A stretch of 42,608 nt of DNA from CAZIOH01 sp964540815 (GTDB lineage: Bacteria > Myxococcota_A > Polyangia > Fen-1088): the NCBI GenBank assembly GCA_964540815.1, contig CAZIOH010000053.1, positions 1 through 42,608 of the forward strand, in the 5' to 3' direction. Below are positions 31,482 through 39,464 of the stretch, in pieces. Within the stretch, counting starts at the first letter, position 1. The number at the start of each line of letters is the position of its first letter. Under the pieces are notes generated by a model, which saw nothing but the letters and a program-made list of their open reading frames with translations, had not been told where the DNA came from and searched no databases. A program made the translations under genes and the position numbers.

Positions 31482-33512
31482 TCAGTACCCGCCGAGCAGG
31501 GCCTTCGAGATCTTGAAGAACACATCCGTGTTCTTCTGGAGGCCCACGAACTGACGGTAGATGCCCCGGTTGGTGGCGAAGGCGGACACCGGGATGTCCG
31601 CGGCGGTGTGGACCGCCTGGGTGTGGCCGACCGCCTGCCCACGGAGGAAGAAGCCGCTCGCCTTTCGTTCCAGCCGGTCGGCTGGCTCGACGCCGTATCC
31701 CTTGGCGCCGAGCTCGCCCTTGATGTCGTTCGGCAACAGGCTGTCGATGATGGTGGTGGGGTTGGTCTGCCAGCTCTCGAAGCGATCGCCGCTCGCCCCG
31801 TAGCCGATCAGCAGCTTGCCGTCGACGTCCATGGTCCGCGGGTAGCCATCCGGGAGGATCTCGTACTGCGGAAAGGAGGCGAGATCGTAGGTCCCGATCA
31901 CCTTCTGGCGCGCCGGCACCACCGCCGGATCCAGCACCGCCGCGTCGGAGGGCAAGGTCGCGAGGGCCGCCACGCCGCCCGTCAGGGCCCCGATGACCGA
32001 GAAGCCGGAGCACTCGTGGTCGGACAGCACCAGCACCAGCGTCTCCCCGTCCCGCTCGGCGTACTGCCGCGCCAGCGCGATGGCGCGATCGAGCTCGAGG
32101 GTGTCGACGATGGCGCGCTCCGGATCCATGGCGTGCGACTGCTTGTCGATGTGCGCACCCTCGACCATCAGCACGAACCCGCGGCGGCTCCTGGCCAGCA
32201 CCGCCAGGGCGGCCTCGGTCATCTCGTCGAGCATGGGCTGGTTGGGCGCGTGGTAGTCGTCGACCAGGTAGCCCGTCGCGCCCGGCAGGGGAACGCCCCG
32301 GCGCTTGGCCAGCTTGTCGAGGGCGACGTTCATGTTGCCGTAACCGAAGAGGCCGAGCAGCTTCCTCGGGGCGCGGTGCGCGCCAGCGGAGCGCACGGCG
32401 TCGAGCTGCGTGGCGTCCTCGACGTACGTGAACCCGGCGCTCTGGAAGGCCGCCAGGGTGTCGCGCGCGGGATCGAGCGCACCGGCCGCGCTGGCGGGCA
32501 GGTGCCAGCCGGCGAGCAGATCCGCGGGCAGCTCGTCGTAGTCGTTGGCCGCCGCGCGGCTCGAGCCGAACTGTCCCGCTGGCAGGAACCAACGCCGGCC
32601 ACCGCCGAGGAGCACGCGCAGACCCGTGCCATGGTCACCCTTGTCGTTCGCGTCCGACTCGTCCAGGTACTGGTCGATGATCCCGGTGCCGTTGCCCCGC
32701 AGCAGCGTGTGCACGGCGTTGGCGGCCGGGGTGGCATCCTCGATGTCCGCGGTGGTGACCAGGCCGAGTGCCTTGCCCTGGGTGCGGTGGAAGTACTCCG
32801 AGAGGTACTCGACCCGGGGGGCGTAAAAGGGGTTGCTCACGTTCGCCGGCCACACGCCCTCCTGGTTGTTGTTCTGGTGGTTGCCGGTGACGTAGCCGGA
32901 CATTCCGGGAGCGGAGTCCGTGATGATGCTGTTGAGCGAGTGGGTGGTGACGAAGCCGGTGCCCGGGAATTGATCCATGGCCAGGAACCCGGCCGGATCG
33001 CCGGCGGTGACGCCGTAGCGCACGAGGCGCGCCGCCGTGCGGTGGGCGACGCCCATGCCGTCGCCCAGCATGATGATGACGTTCTTGGCCGGCCGGCGGT
33101 GTCCCCATGGGTTGACCACCGTGAAAGAGCTCTTCACCTCGACGCTGCCGGTGCCGTCGGTCAGGGTCGCCGTGATCTGGTGCGGGCCCTCGTCGTCGTC
33201 GCTGAAGCCGCGCAGGTTGAAGCCGCCGAAGCCCGCCGCCGAGATCCCGTCGGTGCTGGTGGTGCCTTGCTCACCCGACGTGAAGGGGACGATCCTTCCG
33301 TCGATGGCGAGGGTGGCCGAGAACGGTCCCGTGCCCTTTCCCTCGACGCGGAGATCGAAGCGCTGACCCTTCAAGAACCGGGCGCCGGAGGGGGGCGTCA
33401 CGGTGACGCTGGTGGGCGCCGCCAGCGCGCCCGCTTCGAAGCTCGCGGCGAGTCCGGCGAATCCCGCCAGGCCGATCACGGTCCGGGTCAACGACATCAC
33501 CGCCTGCCTCAT
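31482..33512 (-). CDS. phoA: Alkaline phosphatase with N-terminal beta domain
   Basis: A 676-residue secreted enzyme. ATG 33512 has AGGAGG 6 nt upstream (a GTG one codon earlier is too close). After the signal, about 110 residues look like an Ig/cadherin-like beta domain (TSVTVTPPSGARFLKGQRFD). The catalytic part has MLGDGMG (D151), TDSAPGMSGYVTG with nucleophile S200, VEGAHIDKQSHAMD (E451), SDHECSGF (D498, H499) and VHTAADIPV. These supply the zinc and magnesium sites. It releases phosphate from esters in the periplasm or outside. TDSAPGMS replaces the more usual TDSAATAT. It is coupled to the lipoprotein before it by a TGATG overlap. Confidence 0.92.
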   Translation of the reverse strand: MRQAVMSLTRTVIGLAGFAGLAASFEAGALAAPTSVTVTPPSGARFLKGQRFDLRVEGKGTGPFSATLAIDGRIVPFTSGEQGTTSTDGISAAGFGGFNLRGFSDDDEGPHQITATLTDGTGSVEVKSSFTVVNPWGHRRPAKNVIIMLGDGMGVAHRTAARLVRYGVTAGDPAGFLAMDQFPGTGFVTTHSLNSIITDSAPGMSGYVTGNHQNNNQEGVWPANVSNPFYAPRVEYLSEYFHRTQGKALGLVTTADIEDATPAANAVHTLLRGNGTGIIDQYLDESDANDKGDHGTGLRVLLGGGRRWFLPAGQFGSSRAAANDYDELPADLLAGWHLPASAAGALDPARDTLAAFQSAGFTYVEDATQLDAVRSAGAHRAPRKLLGLFGYGNMNVALDKLAKRRGVPLPGATGYLVDDYHAPNQPMLDEMTEAALAVLARSRRGFVLMVEGAHIDKQSHAMDPERAIVDTLELDRAIALARQYAERDGETLVLVLSDHECSGFSVIGALTGGVAALATLPSDAAVLDPAVVPARQKVIGTYDLASFPQYEILPDGYPRTMDVDGKLLIGYGASGDRFESWQTNPTTIIDSLLPNDIKGELGAKGYGVEPADRLERKASGFFLRGQAVGHTQAVHTAADIPVSAFATNRGIYRQFVGLQKNTDVFFKISKALLGGY

Positions 33513-34111
33513 CACGATCCTCCTTTTTCGCCGAGCACGATACGAACGCGGGAGACGGTGCCGTCGGACTCTTCGCGCGCGCCGAGGTCGAGTGTCCCTT
33601 GGACCTCGATCCGACCTGGCACGTAGACCTGGACCGCGGGCGTGGTGGCCGAGCCGCCCGCTGCCGCCGACGCCGCGGCGGGGCCCACGACGCGCACGGC
33701 GTCCGGAGGCAAGTCCGCGCTTCCCCCGCCGGCCTCGTCGCAGTCGACCTGGCGCCGCGTGAGGTAGAAGCCGCCGGCCGCCGGCGGGATCTCCATCCGC
33801 GCCATGAAGCCGATCATCCGCACCGGTCTTCCCGCGGCGGCGGCCAGCCTGGAGGAGGGCACGTCACCGCGCGGACCGCCGGGCAGGAGATCGTCGAAGT
33901 CGATGAGCGGCGCGGGAGACGCCCCGGCCCTCCCCCGGGTCCCGGAGGGCCCGGGGGCCTTCGGGACCGCTCGGGAGGACAGGTCAGGCGAGGTGGCCAT
34001 CGACGGAGCAGCCCAACCCGGACGCGATGCAGGTGCGAGCGTCGCCCGGGCGCACCCGGGTGATGCGAGAAGTCCGATGGCGATGGCGATGGCGACACCC
34101 TTGCCGTTCAC
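33512..34111 (-). CDS. Putative lipoprotein upstream of phoA
   Basis: A 199-residue protein if started at GTG 34111 (MNGKGVAIAIAIGLLASPGC, a plausible lipoprotein signal); the open frame runs to 34351. The mature part contains LIDFDDLLPG, RPVRMIGFMARMEIPPAAGG, YLTRRQVDCDEAGG and a final strand set, VQVYVPGRIEVQGTLDLGAR. This resembles the DUF3299-like OB-fold layout (beta strands around FDDL and a V--GF-- motif), but I am not certain. It shares TGATG with the phoA start, so the two are made together; it may help the phosphatase or a metal supply (inference). Confidence 0.65.
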   Translation of the reverse strand: MNGKGVAIAIAIGLLASPGCARATLAPASRPGWAAPSMATSPDLSSRAVPKAPGPSGTRGRAGASPAPLIDFDDLLPGGPRGDVPSSRLAAAAGRPVRMIGFMARMEIPPAAGGFYLTRRQVDCDEAGGGSADLPPDAVRVVGPAAASAAAGGSATTPAVQVYVPGRIEVQGTLDLGAREESDGTVSRVRIVLGEKGGS

Positions 34112-34174
34112 GGGCGCGGTTGTAGCGGAGGGGTCCTTCCGCCGGGTGGCGGCTCGGCGACGTTTTGAAGACAA

Positions 34175-34188
34175 CGCCGTGCACGGCG
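34175..34188. promoter_or_regulatory. Perfect 14-bp palindrome between divergent units
   Basis: CGCCGTGCACGGCG reads the same on both strands. It lies 64 bp upstream of the phoA-operon lipoprotein start and 184 bp upstream of the kinase start, a typical spot for a dimeric regulator. No binding evidence. Confidence 0.35.
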
Positions 34189-34371
34189 CCCCCCGGACTG
34201 CGTCCGTCAGGGGCGTCGAGCGCCGGGTCGCTGCACCTTGCAACGGCGACCGGGCGTGGTCTCGCAAAACGCAGTCCTCGACGGCCGGGCCGGGCCACCG
34301 AAACGCCGGTTTCGTCGCGCCTTTCGAGCCTGGTCCGCGGGCACTCGGCATGCAGTGCTGGCGGCCGCGCC

Positions 34372-35391
34372 ATGGCGGCGGTCCTCAAAGCCAAGCCCGG
34401 TCTGACCCTCGATGGTCGCTTCCTCCTGCTCGAAGAGCTGGCTCGGGGCGGAATGTCCACCATCTTCCTGGCCGAGGATCTGGAGAACCGCCCCGCCCGG
34501 GTCGTGGTCAAGGTCCCCTTGCCGATCTTCTCGAGCGGCACCGGTGCCTGGTCCATCTTCCAGCGCGAGGAGGAGATCGGCCTCGCGCTCGACCATCCCT
34601 GCGTCCTCAAGTTCGTGCGGCTCGACACCGACACCGACCCCGACCACAAGCGGCGGCGGTCGTACGTGGTCACCGAGTACGTCGAAGGGCGGACGCTCGC
34701 CGACCTGATCGCGGAGCGGGCGCCGCTGCCCGAGCGCGAGGCCCTGCGCATCGCCAGCCGGCTCTGCGCGGCCGTGCAGCACGTCCACGACCGAGGCTTC
34801 GTTCACTACGATCTCAAGCCCGCCAACGTGATGCTGGGTCGGGACGGTACCCTCCGGCTCATCGACTTCGGGTTGGCCCACGCCGCCGCGACCGCCCGGT
34901 TCGTGCTGGCGGGCCGGCCACCTCCCATCGGCTCGTCCGACTACGTGGCGCCCGAGCAGATCCGTCGAAAGCGCGGCCGCCCGAGCGTGGACATCTACGG
35001 GATCGGTGTCATCGCCTACGAGATGCTGACGGGCCGGGCGCCGTTTCCCGGCGACGATCCCTTCGCGATGGCGAGCGCCCGGGTCCTCGGGGATCCGCCC
35101 GCGCCGCGCCTCCTTCACCCTCGAATCTCGCGCGAGGCCGAGGAGATCGTCCTGCGCGCGCTCCGGCGGGACCCGCTCGAGCGGTACCCGAGCGCGGCGG
35201 CCATGCAGGCGGCGCTGGACCGGCCGGAGCGGGTCGACGTCTCGAACCTCTGCGACCGCCTGGTGCCGGTGACACCAGGGCGGAGGCGGCTGCGCATCGC
35301 GCGCACCGTCTTGCTGGTCGGGGTGCTGCCGGTGGCGATGCAGGTGGCCCTCTTCCTCGGGCTGTGGGGCTACCTGGCGAGCAGGCGGTAG
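34372..35391 (+). CDS. Membrane-anchored Ser/Thr protein kinase
   Basis: A 339-residue protein. The kinase domain has the Gly loop (LARGGMSTIFLAED), the ATP Lys K47 (VVVKVPLP), the catalytic loop HYDLKPANVMLG (D147), IDFGLAHA (D165) and the APE region SSDYVAPEQIR. HYD in place of HRD means it lacks the activation-loop-sensing Arg, so it may be active without phosphorylation. A C-terminal helix (RTVLLVGVLPVAMQVALFLG) anchors it in the inner membrane, with almost no outside domain. Ser/Thr kinases of this type are numerous in Myxococcota. It is divergent from the phoA operon and its stop lies 13 nt from the facing SGNH gene. Confidence 0.92.
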   Translation: MAAVLKAKPGLTLDGRFLLLEELARGGMSTIFLAEDLENRPARVVVKVPLPIFSSGTGAWSIFQREEEIGLALDHPCVLKFVRLDTDTDPDHKRRRSYVVTEYVEGRTLADLIAERAPLPEREALRIASRLCAAVQHVHDRGFVHYDLKPANVMLGRDGTLRLIDFGLAHAAATARFVLAGRPPPIGSSDYVAPEQIRRKRGRPSVDIYGIGVIAYEMLTGRAPFPGDDPFAMASARVLGDPPAPRLLHPRISREAEEIVLRALRRDPLERYPSAAAMQAALDRPERVDVSNLCDRLVPVTPGRRRLRIARTVLLVGVLPVAMQVALFLGLWGYLASRR

Positions 35392-35404
35392 CCGCCCGGG
35401 CGCG

Positions 35405-36436
35405 CTACGGCCCGAACAAGGGCATGAGGGCCATGAAGAAGCGGTCGGCCACCTTCTCCGCTCCCACGTCGTTGAGGTGGGTGCCGTCCCGCGTGTCGAT
35501 GCCTGGATCGAGGCCGGTGTACAGATCGACCGGGGTGATGGGGGACTGCACCGTGGTGTTCTGCGCCGCCCAGGCCACGATGGCGGCGTTGAGGGCCTTG
35601 GTATCCTCCACCGCCCTCGTCATCGGTGTGTGCTGGGCGTTCATGAACTCGACGTCCGGGGTCACCCGGCGGGCCTGCTCCAGGGCAACGCCGTAGTTCG
35701 AGATGATCCCCGCCACCGGCAGCGCCTGGAGCACGTCCGCGCCGCCCACGTGCAAGAGCACGATGTCGGGCTTGTTGGTGGTGAACCAACCGGCGATGTC
35801 GCTCATGGTCCAGTTCGTGACGAGGTTGCTGTTCTCGCCCTGCATGTCCTTGTCGTAGCCCACGACACCACAGTCCGGGCCCTGGCTCACGCCGCCCACG
35901 AAGTCGATGTTCGCGAGGCCCGCGTCCCGCAGCTTCTTCCACAGGAAGGCCCGCCAGCAGGTCCCGATCTCGTTGGACGAGCCAATGATGAGGATGCGGA
36001 CGGCCTGGTTCGCGCCGAACTTGCGACCGGGCATGGCAACCGCGCCGGCGCCGCCTGGGGCGCCCGTCCCCGGCAGGCCCGAGGAGCCGCCTCCCCCGAG
36101 GCTCGCGGCGCCTGCACCTCCAGGGCTGCCGCTCCCGCCTGATGCACCGCCGCCGCTCCCACCGGAGGAGGGCCCGCCTCCGACCGGAGGTACGCCACCG
36201 CTCCCGCCGATGGAGCTGCCGCCGCTCCCCGCGGCCACCCCCGGCAGGCCGCCGCTGCCGGCCGACGGACCGCCCCCGCTGCCGCCCCCGCTGCCGCTGC
36301 CAGGCATCGCGGCGCCACCCGTCCCCGACACGATGACCACACCGGCGGCGCCGGCGCCGCTGGGCTTGACCGGATCGCTGCCCGAGCAGGCTCCCACCCA
36401 GACGATGAGTGGAAGGAGGAGTCGACGGGTCTTCAA
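35405..36436 (-). CDS. SGNH/GDSL-like hydrolase lipoprotein
   Basis: A 343-residue protein. The start was set at a TTG (36436), with GAGGTG 5 nt upstream, because it gives MKTRRLLLPLIVWVGACSGS, a typical lipoprotein signal; another TTG at 36460 would add 8 residues. About 120 residues of Gly/Ser repeats follow. The enzyme part has ILIIGSSNEIG (block I), VLLHVGGADV (block III) and DGTHLNDVGAEKVAD (block V with Asp and His). Block I lacks the Asp of GDS, and block III has GAD instead of GND, so the oxyanion hole is changed. It probably cleaves an ester, perhaps on polysaccharide, at the cell surface. Confidence 0.78.
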   Translation of the reverse strand: MKTRRLLLPLIVWVGACSGSDPVKPSGAGAAGVVIVSGTGGAAMPGSGSGGGSGGGPSAGSGGLPGVAAGSGGSSIGGSGGVPPVGGGPSSGGSGGGASGGSGSPGGAGAASLGGGGSSGLPGTGAPGGAGAVAMPGRKFGANQAVRILIIGSSNEIGTCWRAFLWKKLRDAGLANIDFVGGVSQGPDCGVVGYDKDMQGENSNLVTNWTMSDIAGWFTTNKPDIVLLHVGGADVLQALPVAGIISNYGVALEQARRVTPDVEFMNAQHTPMTRAVEDTKALNAAIVAWAAQNTTVQSPITPVDLYTGLDPGIDTRDGTHLNDVGAEKVADRFFMALMPLFGP

Positions 36437-36514
36437 GGCGTCACCTCGGGTGGTGGGCAAGGTGTTCGGCGTTCCTTGCTGATTTGTCCGCTGGTTTCCC
36501 GCTGGTTTGTCCGC

Positions 36515-37138
36515 TTACTTGTCAGCTTCCTTGGCCGCTCCGATGGTCGTCCGCCAGGTTGGACGCTGGCGCAGGCCGGTGGCCCAGGCCTCGACCCGCG
36601 GGTGGGCGCTGACCTTGCTCGCGGCCTCGGTCAGGGCGAGATACTCGAGGTACGGCAGAAAGCAGATGTCGGCGATGGTGAGCTGATTGCCCGCCAGGTA
36701 GGGCCCCCCGGCCAGCGCCTTGTCGAGGACCTCGAAGGCCAGATCCAGGCCCGCGGCAGCGGTCTTCAGGACCTCCGGCGTCTGCGCGCGCTTGAAGACG
36801 GAGTGGTAGATGAACTTCATGGCATGCGGCGCGAAGTTCTCGGTCTCGACGCTGATCCATTGTTCCATGCGGGCCCGCTCGCGGAGATCCCGGGGACTGA
36901 GCGGGCCGCCGGCCTTGGCGTCGATGTAGCGCGCGATGGCCCGCGCCTCGTACAGGACGAAGCCGTCGTCGTCGATGGTGGGGATCTGGCCGAAGGGCTG
37001 GCGCGCCAGGTGGGCTGGCTGCTTGTGCTCGCGCTTCCCGAGGTCGATGACCTCGAGCTCGAACGGCGTGCCCGTCTCGCGGGCGGTCATCAAGACCTTG
37101 CGTGTGCAGGTGCTGCCGGGACTGCCGAAGATCTTCAT
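36515..37138 (-). CDS. Glutathione S-transferase
   Basis: A 207-residue protein beginning MKIFGSPGSTCTRKVLMTAR, with the thioredoxin-like N-domain and the cis-Pro motif GQIPTIDDDGFVLYEARAIA (Glu-Ala-Arg-Ala binds the glutathione end). The C-terminal helical domain ends with LTIADICFLPYLEYLAL, the conserved N-capping Asp region, and HPRVEAWATGLRQRPTW. It resembles phi-type bacterial GSTs, and Ser10 or Thr11 could be the activating residue. It conjugates or reduces electrophiles in the cytoplasm. It lies 78 nt upstream of the SGNH gene on the same strand; no functional link is evident. Confidence 0.9.
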   Translation of the reverse strand: MKIFGSPGSTCTRKVLMTARETGTPFELEVIDLGKREHKQPAHLARQPFGQIPTIDDDGFVLYEARAIARYIDAKAGGPLSPRDLRERARMEQWISVETENFAPHAMKFIYHSVFKRAQTPEVLKTAAAGLDLAFEVLDKALAGGPYLAGNQLTIADICFLPYLEYLALTEAASKVSAHPRVEAWATGLRQRPTWRTTIGAAKEADK

Positions 37139-37232
37139 CGGTGGAACTTAGGACCAGGGCGAAAATAACTCAAGCAGCCTGGTCTCCCTACCAGTCGCGG
37201 AGGACCCTGGAGTCCGTCCGTCCGTCCGGGCG

Positions 37233-39464
37233 TCAAAGGTGCGCGATGACGACCAGCGTCTCGGCGCGACGGAGCACGCACGCGAGCGCGCGCTCCAGCG
37301 TCTCCGGATCGAGCGCCGCGAAGCTCTCGTCGAGGACCCGCACCGTGAGCGGCTGCAACAGCGAGCGGGCGATGAAGACCCGGGAGCGCTCGCCCTGCGA
37401 GAGTTGCCACCCGCTCTCGCCCACCACCTGCCCGAGCCCTGATGGCATGCGGTCGAGCAAGGGGCCGAGGCCGAGCTCGCGGAGGACGGCCTCCGCCTCG
37501 CGCAGATCCTCGCCGCGTGGAGGCCAGCCCCGCCCGAGCAGCAGATTGAACGCCAGGCTGGCCGAGAACACGTGGTTCTCGTGAAACTGGGGTGCGGCCC
37601 CGACCTCGGCCCGCCAGGCCTCGACCCCGAGCCGGCCCTGCTCCACACCGCGATAGGCGAGGGATCCGGCGGTCGGCCGGCGCAGGCCGCAGAGCAGAGC
37701 CGCGAGCGTCGACTTGCCGCCCCCCGACGGACCTTCGAGGAGCACGCGATCCCCCCGGCGAATCTCGAACCCACAGTCCTCGAGCACGGGCACGCGCCGT
37801 CCTGGATAGCGAAAGGCGACGTGACGCCCCTCGATGAGCCGTGTCCCATCCAGGCTCGGAGCCTCCGCCGGCGCCACCGCATCGCCGTCGCGCGCATCGC
37901 GACGGGCATCCGTGTCGGCTGCCAGCTCCGCCCGCGCCAGCATCGGCGCCTCCTGGGGCGCCTCCGGGGGCGCGAGCCGCACCAGCGGCGCGAGGTTGCG
38001 GGCCGCGATGGCCGCGGTGCCGAGCGCCGGAAAGGCACGCGCGAGCCCGCGCAGCGCCCCGTAGACGAGGAGCACCCCCCCGAGGCTCACCACCATCCCC
38101 CCGTGCTCCGGCGGGCCGCCGCCCTCGAGCGCGGCGTGGGGGGACACCCCGGCCGCGAGCAAGACCGGCGCCAGGAGCGCGACCGCGGAGATCAGCCACC
38201 CCCGGGGCAGAACCACCGCCAATGCCGACACCGCGCGATCGAGCGCGCGGCTGGCCTCGGCGTATTCGGCGAGCGCCCGGTCTTCTTCGAGGTGCCACAG
38301 CTCGGGTGGCTCCTGCGCGACCACGGTCCGCTGCCCGACCAACCTCTCGACGAGATCGTGCGTGAGCCGGAGGCGCAGCGCCGACCAGGCGCCGAGCGCT
38401 CGCCACCCCCGCGCGCCGAGCCACCCCGCGATGACCGCCCACGCCGCCGCGAGGGCGAGGAGCCATCGTCCGGCGGCACCGAGCGCCGCGATCCATAGCC
38501 CGGCGCCGAGGTCGACCATCCCCGTGACGGCCAGGAGGCCACCCCCGAACACCAGGGATTCGATGGACTCGAGGTCGACGATGCTCCCGAGGAGCTGGCC
38601 AATCCCGGCGCTCCGGGTCACCGTCGTGTCGAGGCCAAGGATTCCGTGCATCAGACGATCCCGCATCACCGCGCCACCATCCACCGCCAGCCGCCCCGCC
38701 GCCCACGACGACATCAGCCGCGCCACCACCACGCCCGAAACCACCCCACACTCTTTCCAGCCAAACGCGGGGCTGCCGGCCACGACCGCGTGCCGGCCGA
38801 CCATCCACCACAGGAGTACCAGCAACGCCACCTCCGCCCCGTGACCCACCAGGGCCGCGCCGAGGCGCGGTGCAGCCCCCGCGCCCCGCAGAGCTCCCCA
38901 GATGGTCGGGCGGCCACGCGTGAGACGAGCTCCTTCGGCCACCCGAACGTCCCCGATGGCCTCGGCCAGCAGAGCGTCGCGCACCGTCGCACCGCCTCGT
39001 CCCGAAAGTCCGGCGCGCCGGATTGTCGCCTCGATCCCGGTGGCGACCGCCGCCTCCACGGGCCTCGTCAGCCAGCCGAAGAACGCACCCGCGGCGACCC
39101 GATGCACGGCCCCGTCTGGCGCGAGCAAACGGACGCGATGGCGCCCGCAGGCCACCACCCCGAAGAGGGGACCCTCGACGCCGCCCGCGCCCCCGACCCG
39201 CAACACCGCCGGCGCCTCGAGGCGTACCCGCCCGCGCCCGCGCCCGCCGGCCACCGGCGCCACGTCCGCGTACGTGAGCTCGAAGCCGAGGGTCGGGCCG
39301 CGCACCTCGATTCCGGACGCCACCGCCAGACCGGTCTCGAGCTCGGCCCGCCGGGCGGCCGGCCACCGGCAAGCCTCGATGTCGATCGGGTCGGTGGTCA
39401 GGGAGGGCCTCCCACCACGCGTCCGTCCCGCAGGTGCATCCGGCGCCAGACGGCGTGCGACCAC
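37233..39464 (-). CDS. ABC exporter, permease and ATPase, partner of the C39 exporter
   Basis: A 743-residue protein. The start is uncertain: GTG 39464 overlaps the upstream gene by 67 nt. An N-terminal beta-rich domain (about residues 45-130) precedes membrane helices such as VALLVLLWWMVGRHAVVAGS, then the ATPase: GPSGGGKST (near 578), LSQGERSR (near 686), VRVLDESFAALD and VVIAHL. The protein stops immediately after the H-loop, about 25 residues earlier than usual. It likely pairs with the C39 exporter to form a two-gene peptide export system, as in NHLM-type bacteriocin transporters, whose second protein also has an N-terminal extra domain (inference). Confidence 0.82.
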   Translation of the reverse strand: MVARRLAPDAPAGRTRGGRPSLTTDPIDIEACRWPAARRAELETGLAVASGIEVRGPTLGFELTYADVAPVAGGRGRGRVRLEAPAVLRVGGAGGVEGPLFGVVACGRHRVRLLAPDGAVHRVAAGAFFGWLTRPVEAAVATGIEATIRRAGLSGRGGATVRDALLAEAIGDVRVAEGARLTRGRPTIWGALRGAGAAPRLGAALVGHGAEVALLVLLWWMVGRHAVVAGSPAFGWKECGVVSGVVVARLMSSWAAGRLAVDGGAVMRDRLMHGILGLDTTVTRSAGIGQLLGSIVDLESIESLVFGGGLLAVTGMVDLGAGLWIAALGAAGRWLLALAAAWAVIAGWLGARGWRALGAWSALRLRLTHDLVERLVGQRTVVAQEPPELWHLEEDRALAEYAEASRALDRAVSALAVVLPRGWLISAVALLAPVLLAAGVSPHAALEGGGPPEHGGMVVSLGGVLLVYGALRGLARAFPALGTAAIAARNLAPLVRLAPPEAPQEAPMLARAELAADTDARRDARDGDAVAPAEAPSLDGTRLIEGRHVAFRYPGRRVPVLEDCGFEIRRGDRVLLEGPSGGGKSTLAALLCGLRRPTAGSLAYRGVEQGRLGVEAWRAEVGAAPQFHENHVFSASLAFNLLLGRGWPPRGEDLREAEAVLRELGLGPLLDRMPSGLGQVVGESGWQLSQGERSRVFIARSLLQPLTVRVLDESFAALDPETLERALACVLRRAETLVVIAHL

